Part shown: in pieces, positions 45,873 through 56,251 of the stretch
Position numbering within the stretch: the first letter of the stretch is position 1
Layout of the letters: each line of letters begins with the position of its first letter
Assembly (NCBI GenBank): GCA_947471745.1
Contig: CANJKZ010001109.1
Coordinates: forward strand, 248,001 to 312,000
Reading direction: 5' to 3'
DNA: 64,000 nt
From: Closterium sp. Naga37s-1
Lineage: Eukaryota > Streptophyta > Zygnematophyceae > Desmidiales > Closteriaceae
Notes under the pieces: generated by a model
Seen by the model: only the letters and a program-made list of their open reading frames with translations
What the model was told of the DNA's origin: nothing
Database searches by the model: none
Program-made: the position numbers and the translations under genes

Positions 45873-46929
45873 TGGCAAGAGTTCCACTAGAGAAAAGTTG
45901 ACAACAATGGTACAATGAAGTTAGCATGGCAAGACTACATCAGAGCTAGCATGCAGGTCGGTTGACTGCTAGCGCAGCATGGTCGACCGCGTTCCAGCAC
46001 GACTTGGTCGACCGCGCTCCAGCAGTGCAAAGTCGACGGCGTGCCAACGTCGCAGGTTGACGGCGTGCCAGCGCTGCTCACGCAGAACAGCAGCGCACCC
46101 GCTTCGCAGGTGCTCGCAGATGATTGGCGGGCTGAGCCTCATCACCTGCACAACGCACACACCAAGGCAACCTGGCGCTGATGACTGCTTCTGATCAGCC
46201 ACGTCGATCTCGGGATACCACCACCGAGGTCGGGCTCGCCAACTTCGCCTGGGCGACCGTCGCACTCCTCCGCAGAACCTCGTCACCCAGGTAACCTGGT
46301 CGACCGGGCAACCACGTCGACCAGCTGCTCCGTACGTGCCCGTCGACCTCCCAAGTCGACGGCCACCTCAAGTCGACCTCACCAGGTCGACCACGCCTCT
46401 GGTCGACCAGCTCCAGGTCGACGTCACTTCTGGTCGACCAGCTCCACGTCGACCAGCAGTCCTGGTCGACCAGCTTCATGTCGACCGACCACCCAAGTCG
46501 GCTACCCGAAGTCGGCGTCACGAAGTTGACGCCCCGCTACTCGACGCCCAACTGCTCGGCGTCCTGAGTCGAGGTCAACGTCGGCCCCTCTGCCGTCGAC
46601 CACCAGGTCAGGTCGACCACCAGCAGGTCGACCAGCAGGCCTGGTCGACCAACCACCAGGTCGACCAGCAGTCCGTCAGCCGACCACCGAAGTCGGCTTC
46701 CCCAAGTTGACGTCACCAAGTTGACGTCCTCCGCAGGTCGACTTCCCAGGTCGACCTCCCTGAAGTCGGCTTCATACTGAAGTCGACCCCGTGCAGTGGT
46801 CCCCGTGCAGGTCGACCTCCTCGTCAACCAGCTCGTCCACTGCTGCAGGTCGGCTGCTCCCCTCACATCCGACCACGAACTCGGCTCCGCCCAAGCGAGG
46901 ACGGGGCCAACACACAACTCCCGTTGACA
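45873..46929 (-). repeat. Left (3') LTR of R
   Basis: 1057 bp, packed with GTCGAC hexamers (24 by my count), mostly within GGTCGACC or AAGTCGAC contexts. Confidence 0.85.
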
Positions 46930-47057
46930 CTCCCCTGCCGCGTTCACGCTTGGGCCCCCAGCCCACACGGCAGTACTCCTCGGAGAATAGTTCGTCGACG
47001 TGCACCCAATTCACGGCACGTCGTCCACCGCACCAGCCATGCAAGAGGGCATGGCAC

Positions 47058-50000
47058 CTACTGCTGCACGTCGTCAACTTCGTCGCCCACGTCGGCCAAG
47101 CGCACCTGGCCGATGGCGACGGAGCACCGGTTGAAGGCCGGATAGTGCAGCGCCTTCGTCAGGAAGTCGGCCGGCTGCTCAGTGGTCGGGATGTACCTCA
47201 GCGAGAACTTCCCGCGCTTCACCATGTGCTGCAGCCAGGCCTGTCGCCGCTCCATGTGCTTGAGGTTGCCCGCCAACCCCATGCCCTCGGCGACTGTGAT
47301 GGCCGACTTGTTGTCCACCCGAAGGACAGTCGGCTTCCCAGCATCCAGCTGCTGGAACTCTGCGAGGAGGAAGCGAAGTCGGCGTCCCTCCTTGCCGGCT
47401 TCGGTGGCCGCCACGTACTCCGACTCGGTCGATGACAACGTCGCGCACTTGATGCGCTGGCTCGACCAGGAGACCGCGGCCCCTCCGTAGACGAACACGT
47501 AGCCGCCCGTGCTCGTCCTGTTTTGCTTGTCACCGGCGTCGTCGGCGTCCACGTAGCCGACTAGCTCCAGTGACTCAGGTCCACCGCCGAACTCCAGGGC
47601 GGTGTCACGCGTGTTGGCGAGGTGGGAGAGGCAGCGGTCGACCTCGCGCCAGTGCTGGTCGCTCCTCACCGTGAGGCCGCTCCCCAGCTTGTTGCAGGCG
47701 AAGGCGATGTCCGGCCTCGTCGTCGTCGCCGCGAACTGCAGCGAGCCGACCTTCTGCCGGTACTCCTCCTCCTGTCGCTCCTGCGCCTCCTCGTCGTCGA
47801 AGGTGAGCTCGGCATAGGCGTCGACCGAGACCGGCGTCTTCGGGGTGCGCCCGGTCTGCTCCTCGTCGATGAAGCGCCTACGCAGCTTGTCGGGGTAGCC
47901 CTGCTGGTGCAGCCACAACTTCCCCGCCGACCTGTCGCGGACGATCTCCAGCCCGAGGTACTTCTGCACCGGCGAGATCTCACGCAGCTCGAAGGCGGAC
48001 TCCAGCAGCTCCTTCAGCTCCTTCAGCATCTCGGTGCTGCTGCTGGCGGGGAGCAGGTCGTCGACATAGACCAGCACCCAGCAGGCCACTCCGTCCTTGC
48101 CGACCTTGAAGTACAGAGCCTCGTCGACCTGGCTTTTCTTCCACCCGGCGCCGACCAGCACGTCGTTGAGCGCCAAGTACCACAGCAGCGGCGACTGCTT
48201 CTGCCCGCACAGGCTCTTCAGCAGCTTGCACACCCGGCCGGTTCCGTCGTTGAAGTAGTCCGGCTGGGACATGTAGAGCACCCGGTCGAGCTTGCTTTGC
48301 AGGAAGGCGTTCTTCAAGTCGAGCTGCATCAGGTTGAGGTTGAGGACGGTGACGATGCTGAGGAAAATCCTCAGCGTGACGTAGCTGCCCACCGGCGCGA
48401 ACGTCTCGTCGTAGTCGGCGCCGTACACCTGCGTGAAGCCCTTCACGACCAACCTCGCCTTCTCGCGCTCGACGGTGTCGTCGACGTGGTACTTCGTCGT
48501 CAACGGTTCTTCATGATGTTGACCCCCGGCGGGCGTTTGACCAGCTCCCAGGTGCCCATGTTGATGAGGCTGCGGATCTCCTCCTCCATGGCGACCTTCA
48601 CCGCCGGGCCCTTCCAGCTTGCCAACGCCTCCTTCACCGTCATGGTCGAGATGTCCCAGCGGTGCTCGGGGTCGGCATGCATGTCGGGGTCGAGCTCCGG
48701 AAACTCCTCATCCTCCTCGGCGTCGTCATACGCCAGGTCGTCGTCGTCCACGTCGTACACCGTGGTGAAGGCAGCGGGGACGAAGAAGTCGGGCGGCCTC
48801 CGAAGTCGGCCTGACTTCCGGGGTTCAGGCCGAACCTCCACCACGTCGCTGTCGGTGGACTTCTCCACTTCGTCACCGGCTTCACTGCCCTCGTCGCCCT
48901 GCTGCACCTCAGTCGACTTCCCGGTCGACCTCTCTCCTGTGGTCGGCTTCCCTGCCGACTGCCTGGTTGCCGACTGCTCCGTGGTCGGCTTCACTGCTGC
49001 CTGCTCCCCTGTCGGCTGCTGCTCCTCGACCTGCTCCTCCCCTATCGACGTCGGCTTCAATCCCACGTCGACCTGCCCCTCGTCACGTTGGCCACCGGCG
49101 ATGCCCTTGGCCGGCGCCGAAGGCGACGTCCCACTACTCCCCTCATCGCCGAAAGCCGACATAGGAGTCAGCCCATGCAGGTCGGCCACGAGGGGAGGGG
49201 CAGAGGTCGTAGGGGAAGGGGGAGGAGGACGGACGACCTCGGCGTCTTCAGCAGCAAGCTCACCGACCTCGGCGAGCAGAGGCAGCGTCGCCGGCGAGGT
49301 ATCGGTCGGTGGGGTGGTCGGCGTCCGACCTGACACCGGCCCGTGCTCCGACTTCCACACCTCCAGCGACATATCCTCGTAGAACACCACGTCCGACGTG
49401 GTGACCACCCGGTTGGCGTCGATGTCGAGGAGCTCCCAGCCCTTGCTCTCCCCCGACACGCCAAGGTGAAGGCCCCACCTGGCCTTCGGCTTCAGCTTCC
49501 CACCACGCTGCTGCTCGGGGACAAGGAACTGCGCCATGCAGCCCCATACCCGCGCCATCGACAAGTCGGGCTTCTGGCCGACCAGCAGCTGGTACGGCGT
49601 CGTCCCTGGCGGCAGCGTCAACCTCTCAAGGCAGTTGCGAATCCAGACGGCTTGCCGCATAGCGAGGTGCCACCAGTGGTGCTGCACGCCCATGTGCAGC
49701 AACATCGTCCGCACCGACTCCACCACCGTCCTCATCTCCCGCTCCGCCATGCCGTTCTGCTGCGGGGTGTACGGGCAGGTAAGGTCGTGGACGATCCCCT
49801 TGCCGTCCACGAAGTCGGTGAACTTCTTCCCAAGGAACTCCCCTCCTCAGTCGGAGCGAAGCATCAGCACCGACTTCTTCGTCTGCCTCTCCACCAACAC
49901 CAGCCACTTCTGGAACTCCAGCAGCACATCCGACTTCTTGGCGACCGGCCTCACCCACACGAAGCGGGTCTTGCGGTCCTTCAGCAGCGGGAAGTACAAG

Positions 50001-50740
50001 CTGCCGTCCTTGGCAGCCACACCGAACGGCCCGCACAGGTCGATGTGCAAGACGGCCAGCACGTCGTCGGCGTCGGAGCCTTGGTCGGGGAAGGTGTGCC
50101 GCGCCAGCTTCCCGCCGACGCACGAGAGACACGGTGAGTCGGCGCCCGTCGCCGACTTGAGGTCCAGCCCAATGGCGACCTCGTTCTTTGCCGAGCTCCG
50201 AATGGTGTCCATGCCTACGTGCGCAAGCCTCGCATGCATCCTGTCCGGCGTTGACTTAGTCGTCGAGACGATCGCCCGCAGGGCAACAACTTCCGGTGTG
50301 GTCGACGTCGGCGTCGTTGAGCAGGGACGCAGGTCGGTGCAGAGGACTCTCCCGGAGTACGTCGCCCGACCGAGCACCTCCCCAGCCGCTGAGACGAGCA
50401 GCATTCCGTCTCCGTCCTCTTGCAGCTTCACGCCGTGCTCCTTCAGCTGGCCGGACGACAGCAGGTTGGCTCGCACACACGGGACGTACAACACATCGGG
50501 GATGAGCACCTGCTTCCCGGCCTCTCCTTGCAGAGCGACGGTGCCACGGCCCTGGACGTCCTGCAGCGCCCCATTGAAGCCGCGCACGTGCTTGATGGGG
50601 CCGCTCGGCTGCAGGTCGACGAAGACTTCCTTCGTCCCCATCAGGTGGTGGGAGCAACCGCTGTCGAGCAGGACCACCGCCGGGTTCGCCTGCACAGCTG
50701 CCGCCATCGCATGGAAGTTCTCTCCGGCCTCTGGCGCCAT
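47058..50740 (-). pseudogene. Element R pol (PR-IN-RT-RH), two lesions
   Basis: From 50740 leftward: protease LLDSGCSHHL, integrase HARLAH/CLSC zinc motif, HIDLCGP, RSD-stop-GGEF and QQNGMAE; then a Pro/Ser/Glu-rich linker, RT (ARLVVKGFTQ, YVDDLL) and RNase H (VDADDAGD, SSTESEY, DNKSAI) to the stop at 47058-47060. Lesions: TGA at 49847-49849 replacing Arg in DRGGEF (probably from CGA), and a short deletion near 48502 (about 7 nt judged against the family pattern KNRWVFTTKY) that shifts the frame. Otherwise intact. The zinc-knuckle part of Gag is missing; the protease is preceded directly by the M-type Gag fragment. Confidence 0.9.
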
Positions 50741-50770
50741 CGAGACGGTCGGAGTGCGAACCTGAGTGAA

Positions 50771-53261
50771 GTGGGAGTAGCGTAGCGGGCCTTAATCGCA
50801 GTCAGGAACTCACTAGAAGTGCGAACCTGAGTGAAGTGGGCCTCCTCAGACTCAGAGAGGAGGCTGCTAAGAGCGATGCAGGCCACAGCGTCACGCGACT
50901 TCCATGCCGTCAGGTCAGCACGTTGGCGAGTGAAGCGGTCCCTGGCTGCGTCGTCAGGGGCAGTGCCTAAAGGCGTAGGGTCGTCGGGCAATGGAAGGTC
51001 ACCAGTAGCGTGCGCCCAAAGGGACTTGCCCGCCTGAACCTGACTCTCTAAGAGGCGACGCGCGCAGAGGAGCCAGACCGGAAACTCGAGTGGTCTACCG
51101 TCAGCGTCGAAGCGAAGAACCCTAGGGGTCGCCATAGTGTAAGTAGAAGTGACAAGTTGGGCGGTGGGTGGCACTGGTAGGGACGATAGGCGGCTAGGGC
51201 AAGCCCATGACGGGCGCAAAACGCTAGCGCAATGGGGCTAGGGGCGGTCCCGCGGCGGACTGAATGAGTAGGCGCAGCGGTGCAAAGGAGGGCCTACGGC
51301 GGCTGTAATGGAGGGCCCGCGGCGGGCCTTAACGAGCAGGCGCGGCGGCTGGAAGGCAGGGCCCGCAACGGCTGTAAGGGAGGGCCCGCTGCGGGCCTAA
51401 CTAGCAGGCGCGGCGGCTGTAAGGGAGGGCCCGCGGCAGCTGTAAGGGAGGGCCCGCGGCGGGCCTAACTAGTAGGCGCGGCGGCTGTAAGGGAGGGCCC
51501 GCGGCGGCTATAAGGGAGGGCCCGCGGCGGGCCTAACTAGCAGGCGCGGCGACGGGACGAGCGGGCCCGCGGTCAGGCCTAACGAGCAGGCGCGGCGGCG
51601 GGTGGTACGGGCAGGCGCGGCAACGAAATGCGGGGCGCCGCGACGACAAAACGCGGGGCGCCGCGGCGACGAAATACGGGGCGCCGCTGCGACGAAATAC
51701 GGGGCGTCGCTGCTGCGGAGATAACTACTACAACGGGAGCTAGACTACGGGCTAGGCACGGGTGCTCGTGTGATCTCTGCGTTCGTTGGTCCTTAGTCGT
51801 TTTCCTAGTGCACACACAGTTTGCTAGTTCACAGGGAGAATTTGTCAGAATCCCAACCACTAGACCATTGGGATAAAAGGGCTTATTAAGTAGCGGGTCA
51901 GTGCGCCCATAACCCCCCAGGACAACGAGCCTGTAACCCTTCCCTAGGATCAATCGGGGATCTCCAGTGGACCTCTGACACCCCCCCGCACTGGGATGCC
52001 CGAGGTGCATACACCGGGATTCGAACCCAAGACCGCTCTGATACCATGTCAGAATCCCAACCACTAGACCATTGGGATAAAAGGGCTTATTAAGTAGCGG
52101 GTCAGTGCGCCCATAACCCCCCAGGACAACGAGCCTGTAACCCTTCCCTAGGATCAATCGGGGATCTCCAGTGGACCTCTGACAGAATTGGCAAGAGTTC
52201 CACTAGAGAAAAGTTGACAACAATGGTACAATTAAGTTAGCATGGCAAGACTACATCCGAGCTAGCATGCAGGTCGGTCGACTGCCAGCGCAGCATGGTC
52301 GACCGCGTTCCAGCACGACTTGGTCGACCGCGCTCCAGCAGTGCAAAGTCGACGGCGTGCCAACATCGCAGGTTGACGGCGTGCCAGCGCTGCTCACGCA
52401 GAACAGCAGCGCACCCGCTTCGCAGGTGCTCGCAGATGATTGGCGGGCTGAGCCTCATCACCTGCACAACGCACACACCAAGGCAACCTGGCGCTGATGA
52501 CTGCTTCTGATCAGCCACGTCAATCTTGGGATATCACCACCGAGGTCGGGCTCGCCAACTTCGCCTGGGCGACCGTCGCACTCCTCCGCAGAACCTCGTC
52601 ACCCAGGTAACCTGGTCGACCGGGCAACCACGTCGACCAGCTGCTCCGTACGTGCCCGTCGACCTCCCAAGTCGACGACCACCTCAAGTCGACCTCACCA
52701 GGTCGACCACGCCTCTGGTCGACCAGCTCCAGGTCGACGTCACTTCTGGTCGACCAGCTCCACGTCGACCAGCAGTCCTGGTCGACCAGCTTCATGTCAA
52801 CCAGCGCAGTTGTCGGCCGACCACCCAAGTCGGCTACCCGAAGTCGGCGTCACGAAGTTGACGCCCCGCTACTCGACGCCCAACTGCTCGGCGTCCTGAG
52901 TCGAGGTCAACGTCGGCCCCTCTGCCGTCGACCACCAGGTCAGGTCGACCACCAGCAGGTCGACCAGCAGGCCTGGTCGACCAACCACCAGGTCGACCAG
53001 CAGTCCGTCAGCCGACCACCGAAGTCGGCTTCCCCAAGTTGACGTCACCAAGTTGACGTCCTCCGCAGGTCGACTTCCCAGGTCGACCTCCCTGAAGTCG
53101 GCTTCATACTGAAGTCGACCCCGTGCAGTGGTCCCCGTGCAGGTCAACCTCCTCGTCAACCAGCTCGTCCACTACTGCAGGTCGGCTGCTCCCCTCACAT
53201 CCGACCACGAACTCGGCTCCGCCCAAGCGAGGACGGGGCCAACACACAACTCCCGTTGACA
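50771..53261 (-). repeat. 2.1-kb direct duplication, right copy, with K2 inserted
   Basis: It includes a Gag N-terminus (ATG at 51135), the GC-rich leader, K2 and the R LTR (52189-53261). The junction with R pol at about 50756-50771 carries GCGAACCTGAGTGAAGTGGG, which also occurs at about 50820-50840, a short repeat at the breakpoint. Confidence 0.88.
51843..52184 (-). mobile_element. K2: 342-bp TRIM/SMART-type LTR element with tRNA-like LTR-PBS junction
   Basis: Two 138-bp LTRs (51843-51980 and 52047-52184) flank a 66-bp interior. Perfect TSD GAATT (51838-51842 and 52185-52189); the unoccupied site exists in the left duplication copy (45868-45876). On the minus strand the PBS is TGGTATCAGAGC, the PPT GTGCGGGGGGG. 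An A box TGGTCTAGTGG (52071-52061) and a B box GGTTCGAATCC (52027-52017) are separated by 33 nt, as in tRNA genes. There is no coding capacity; it depends on other copia enzymes. Confidence 0.93.
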
Positions 53262-53619
53262 GCTGCGACGAAATATGGGGCGCCGCGGTGACGACGAGCG
53301 GGCGTTTAGGGAAGCAGGGGGAGGACGCAACGCGACGGTCAGGGTGGGAGGGCACGTCGCGACGAGCAGCGGGGGAGGGCGTGACGGGACGGGAAGCCGG
53401 GGAGAGTGCAACGCGACGGGCAGGGGGGGGGAAGGCGCTACGCTACGCGGAAAGCGGGTTGGCGGAGCGAGCGCTAACGAACGAGCGAGACTGGATCGGG
53501 CCGGCGCTAGGCTCGGGCAAGACGGGTACGACTAGTACGAGAGAGCGAGACAGGCTCGGGCGGAACGAACGAGGACGAGAGGTGCGGGATCCCACAGGAT
53601 CCAAACCTAGGTGATACCA
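53262..53619 (-). other. 5' leader of M adjacent to its PBS
   Basis: PBS TGGTATCACCTAGG on the minus strand, then a moderately GC-rich leader down to the R LTR. GGGCGCCGCGGTGACGA resembles the leader units at 45690-45720. Confidence 0.7.
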
Positions 53620-54837
53620 TGTTAAGAATGAAAGTTTTGTGTTATTGATGAGGGTTGGGGTACATATAGCAAACCCTAACATTTGTACCCCCTAAGACAA
53701 ACCTCACTACAGGCTACAACATTTGACACAGTAGCATAAGAAGTTCACAAGCACAAGCAAAGCTAGAGGCAGTCACAGAGTGCAAGTGAGGAGGAGGAGG
53801 GACTGTGAGAGGAGTGGAGATTGGAGGCGACGGGTGAAGCCGCAGACACACGGGCAACAGGAGCGGCGCGCACGGTGGCTACCGGATACAAGCAAGGGTA
53901 TCCGGACTACTAGAGTCACTGGCTCCGCGGCTATGAGGAGCGGCTGGAGCAACGGACCCACGGGCGACTGGCGCAGTAGGCTCGCTGGGCTACCGGAGCA
54001 AGGGTGACCCCCGGACTACTGGCGCTGCTGACGTCACGACGGCTACCTCCGCTCAACCTCCCCCAACTGTCCCACACCCCTTTCACACACCCCTTGCTGC
54101 ACCCCTAGCTACACTCCCACGACACCCCCCTAGCGACACTCCCTCGGCTCCCACACACCCACCCCCCTCAGCGGCAGCTGCAGCAGTGGGAGACGGAGGA
54201 GGAGGAGGGGCAGCTGGTCACGCACTCCCACCACCCCCATACCCCCGCCACCCCCATACCCTCCACACGGCTGCACGCGCAGCAGGAAGTCGAAGGAGGA
54301 GGGGGGAGGGCGGGCGGCGTCGCGACGTGCAGGGCGCGGGTGGCAGGCGGCGCGCGGGTCCCCAGGGGCGGTGCGCGGGTCCAGCAGAGGCGGCGCGCGG
54401 GTCCCGCAGGGCGTCGCGCGGGTCCAGCGGGGGAGCGCGCGGGTTCAGCGGGGCGGCGCGCGGGTCCAGCAGGGGCGGCGCGCGGGTCCCACGGGGCGGG
54501 GCGCGGGTCAGGTGGGGCGACACACCGAGCCCGGGCGCGCGGCGGGGGCGCGTGGCGGGCAGAAAACCGCCACGCGCCCCGAGCGCGTGGCGGGAAGAAA
54601 AAACGTCGCGCGCCACGGGGCGAGCGACAGACAGTATAGCAGCGGAAGCAGGTGGGCCCACAGGCCAGGAGCGTAGACGCTCTGATAGCATGTCAAGATA
54701 GCAACCAGGAAATGAACAGCAGAAAAGGGGGGTTTCACTAGCAAACAATGGGATACATATAGCAAACCCTAGCAGGGCTGTACTCACTATAGAGTACCCC
54801 ACTGCAGACTAGACAAATAACACATTCTGACACCCTT

Positions 54838-55770
54838 AGCGTCATTTCTCGCTTTGTTGCGACTGGGAGACACCGTCCTGTTCACTGGACGGCTGCTGTG
54901 AGTGTGGCGAAGTACTTGGCGACTACATCAGGCTTAGGGGCTTGTGCTTTAAGGAACACAGCTAGTTGTGCTGATTGGTCACTGCGACTCTTCCTACGCC
55001 AACGGCGTGCAGACACTGAGGTCTACTCAGGGGTACTGCTTCATCTTGGGCGCAAAAGCTGTGTCGTGGAGTTCTACTCGGTCGGCGTCTGTGGCACAGT
55101 CTAGCGCAGCGGCAGAGATCTAGGCCGGTGCCATGGCTGGGCAGGAGCTTCGCTGGTTGAACTTCTTGCTTACCGACCTTGGCGAGCGGCCGAGCTCTGG
55201 ACTAACCTTGTTCGCTGACAACAAGGCCATGGCCCTCTTGTATCGAGAGCCTCAATTGAAGAGCACAGTGAAGCACATCAATGTGAGAGAGAGCTGCATC
55301 TGTGAGGTTCGAGGAACTGGTTCTGAAAATATATTTTGAATCCTGGGTACATCGTCGTGGCTATATATAGGCATGACACAGGGGTAGTAACCAGATGTTA
55401 CGTGAAGGCTCCGAGGGTCGCGAAGCGTCCCAAATGGATCCATTCTGAATTCGGCAGAAGTTATTCGGTGTGAACTGAAAAGCACTGAATTCGGTGCACG
55501 CAACCTATTTCGATGCTTATAAAAATAATAATTATAGTTAAGCAATGAAATTAGGAAATCAAGCAGATGCATGCAAGATGAAATGAAACTAGGGAAAGTG
55601 ATTACAGCTAATGCAAGGGAAAGTGATTACAACTAATTCCCAGTAGGCAGAGCCGTCGTACTCTCACAGCAGCAACGCGGCCAGGCACATTTGGACTTTC
55701 TGGCCTCAGCTGTCAACACTTCAGAGACCCTCACCAACGCCCTTCTGCCTGGTGACCACCACAACTTATG
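54838..55770 (+). pseudogene. RNase H end of L, with a ~370-bp insertion
   Basis: Continues L pol after N: VISRFVATGRHRPVHWTAA, RSTQGYCFILGAKAVSW, TAG at about 55120, MAGQELRWLNFLLTDLGERP and DNKAMALLYREPQL, to KHINVRE at about 55285. The frame resumes near 55655 as QRGQAHLDFLASAVNTSETL. Several indels are present. Confidence 0.82.
55286..55655. other. Unidentified AT-rich insertion inside L RNase H
   Basis: It has a TATA-like CTATATATAGG (about 55360) and a short local repeat GGGAAAGTGATTACA(G/A)CTAAT at about 55594 and 55617. It does not match the LTR families here. Borders are inferred from the interrupted Pol reading, and no clear TSD was found. Confidence 0.5.
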
Positions 55771-56251
55771 TACTTGTCTTGTACTAATATATATATATAC
55801 ACATATACATGTAAGCTCATGGACTGGCCTTGTGGCCTATTTCTTGTGCTCAGACTGTGAGGTGACTTCTTGATCCACCCAGAGCTTTGTGTAAAAAACT
55901 AACGAGCAGGAATGATTGCATTGACATCAAACTGAGAACAAGTACTAACCCTAATTGGGTTGTACCCCATATAGGCTACCCCACTAGAGCCTACACAACA
56001 TAAGCAGCATTATAGTTTGACACACCCCCATAGGCAAAGTGGGGGAGAACAAGGGGTCACAAGACCAGTCAAGAAAAGCAAAGCAAGCTCAGGGTGGATC
56101 ACGAAGTCACCACACACTCTGAGCACAAGCATGTGGCCACAAGGCCAGTTCACATGCATAGTTATAGATATGGGACCAAGCAGTACAGTGATCAGAATCT
56201 AGCAGGTATAAGCATGCAGGTACAAGTATATCGATCACAGTACAAGCAAAG

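Larger units (their letters stand above)
44802..46929 (-). repeat. 2.1-kb direct duplication, left copy (Gag N-terminus, leader, R LTR)
   Basis: This segment recurs at 50771-53261 with few differences (apart from the 342-bp K2 insertion). The two copies flank the R pol region. Confidence 0.9.
45873..53261 (-). mobile_element. Element R: copia retrotransposon with ~1.06-kb LTRs, chimeric 5' region
   Basis: Direct terminal repeats are at 45873-46929 and 52189-53261. In minus orientation they start TGTCAACGGGAG and end TCTTGCCA. Its Pol is of a different copia lineage from the other elements. No TSD: the left flank AGAAT and right flank GCTGC differ. The region after its 5' LTR (52188 to 50771) is a near-identical copy of the leader and Gag N-terminus of M, so the element is rearranged. 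No canonical PBS follows the LTR. Confidence 0.8.
37481..53728 (-). mobile_element. Element M: copia retrotransposon nested in N, itself hosting Q and R
   Basis: LTRs are at 37481-37590 (110 bp) and 53620-53728 (109 bp). Flanks are CAGTC and CAGTA, a TSD with one change; comparison with C supports CAGTA as original. The minus-strand PBS is TGGTATCACC; the PPT complement CACCCCCATAG follows the left LTR. It is the only family member here with a visible Gag (UBN2-type) domain. Confidence 0.92.
37294..54832 (-). mobile_element. Element N: non-autonomous LTR element of the C family, interrupted by M
   Basis: LTRs are at 37294-37435 and 54691-54832 (142 bp). The TSD CCCTT is at 37289-37293 and 54833-54837. 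The minus-strand PBS is TGCTATCAGAGC. Its own interior is 37436-37480 plus 53734-54690, with CGGCGCGCGGGTCC-type GC repeats; it is otherwise like C. Without M it is about 1.3 kb. Confidence 0.93.

Noticed and set aside
47622-49382. 586-codon plus-strand open frame
   Set aside because: Antisense shadow of the R RT/integrase; no independent domain pattern.
52007-52078. Functional host tRNA gene
   Set aside because: The acceptor stem does not pair, the loop lacks U33, and the sequence straddles an LTR/PBS border flanked by TSDs; treated as tRNA-like, not a tRNA gene.
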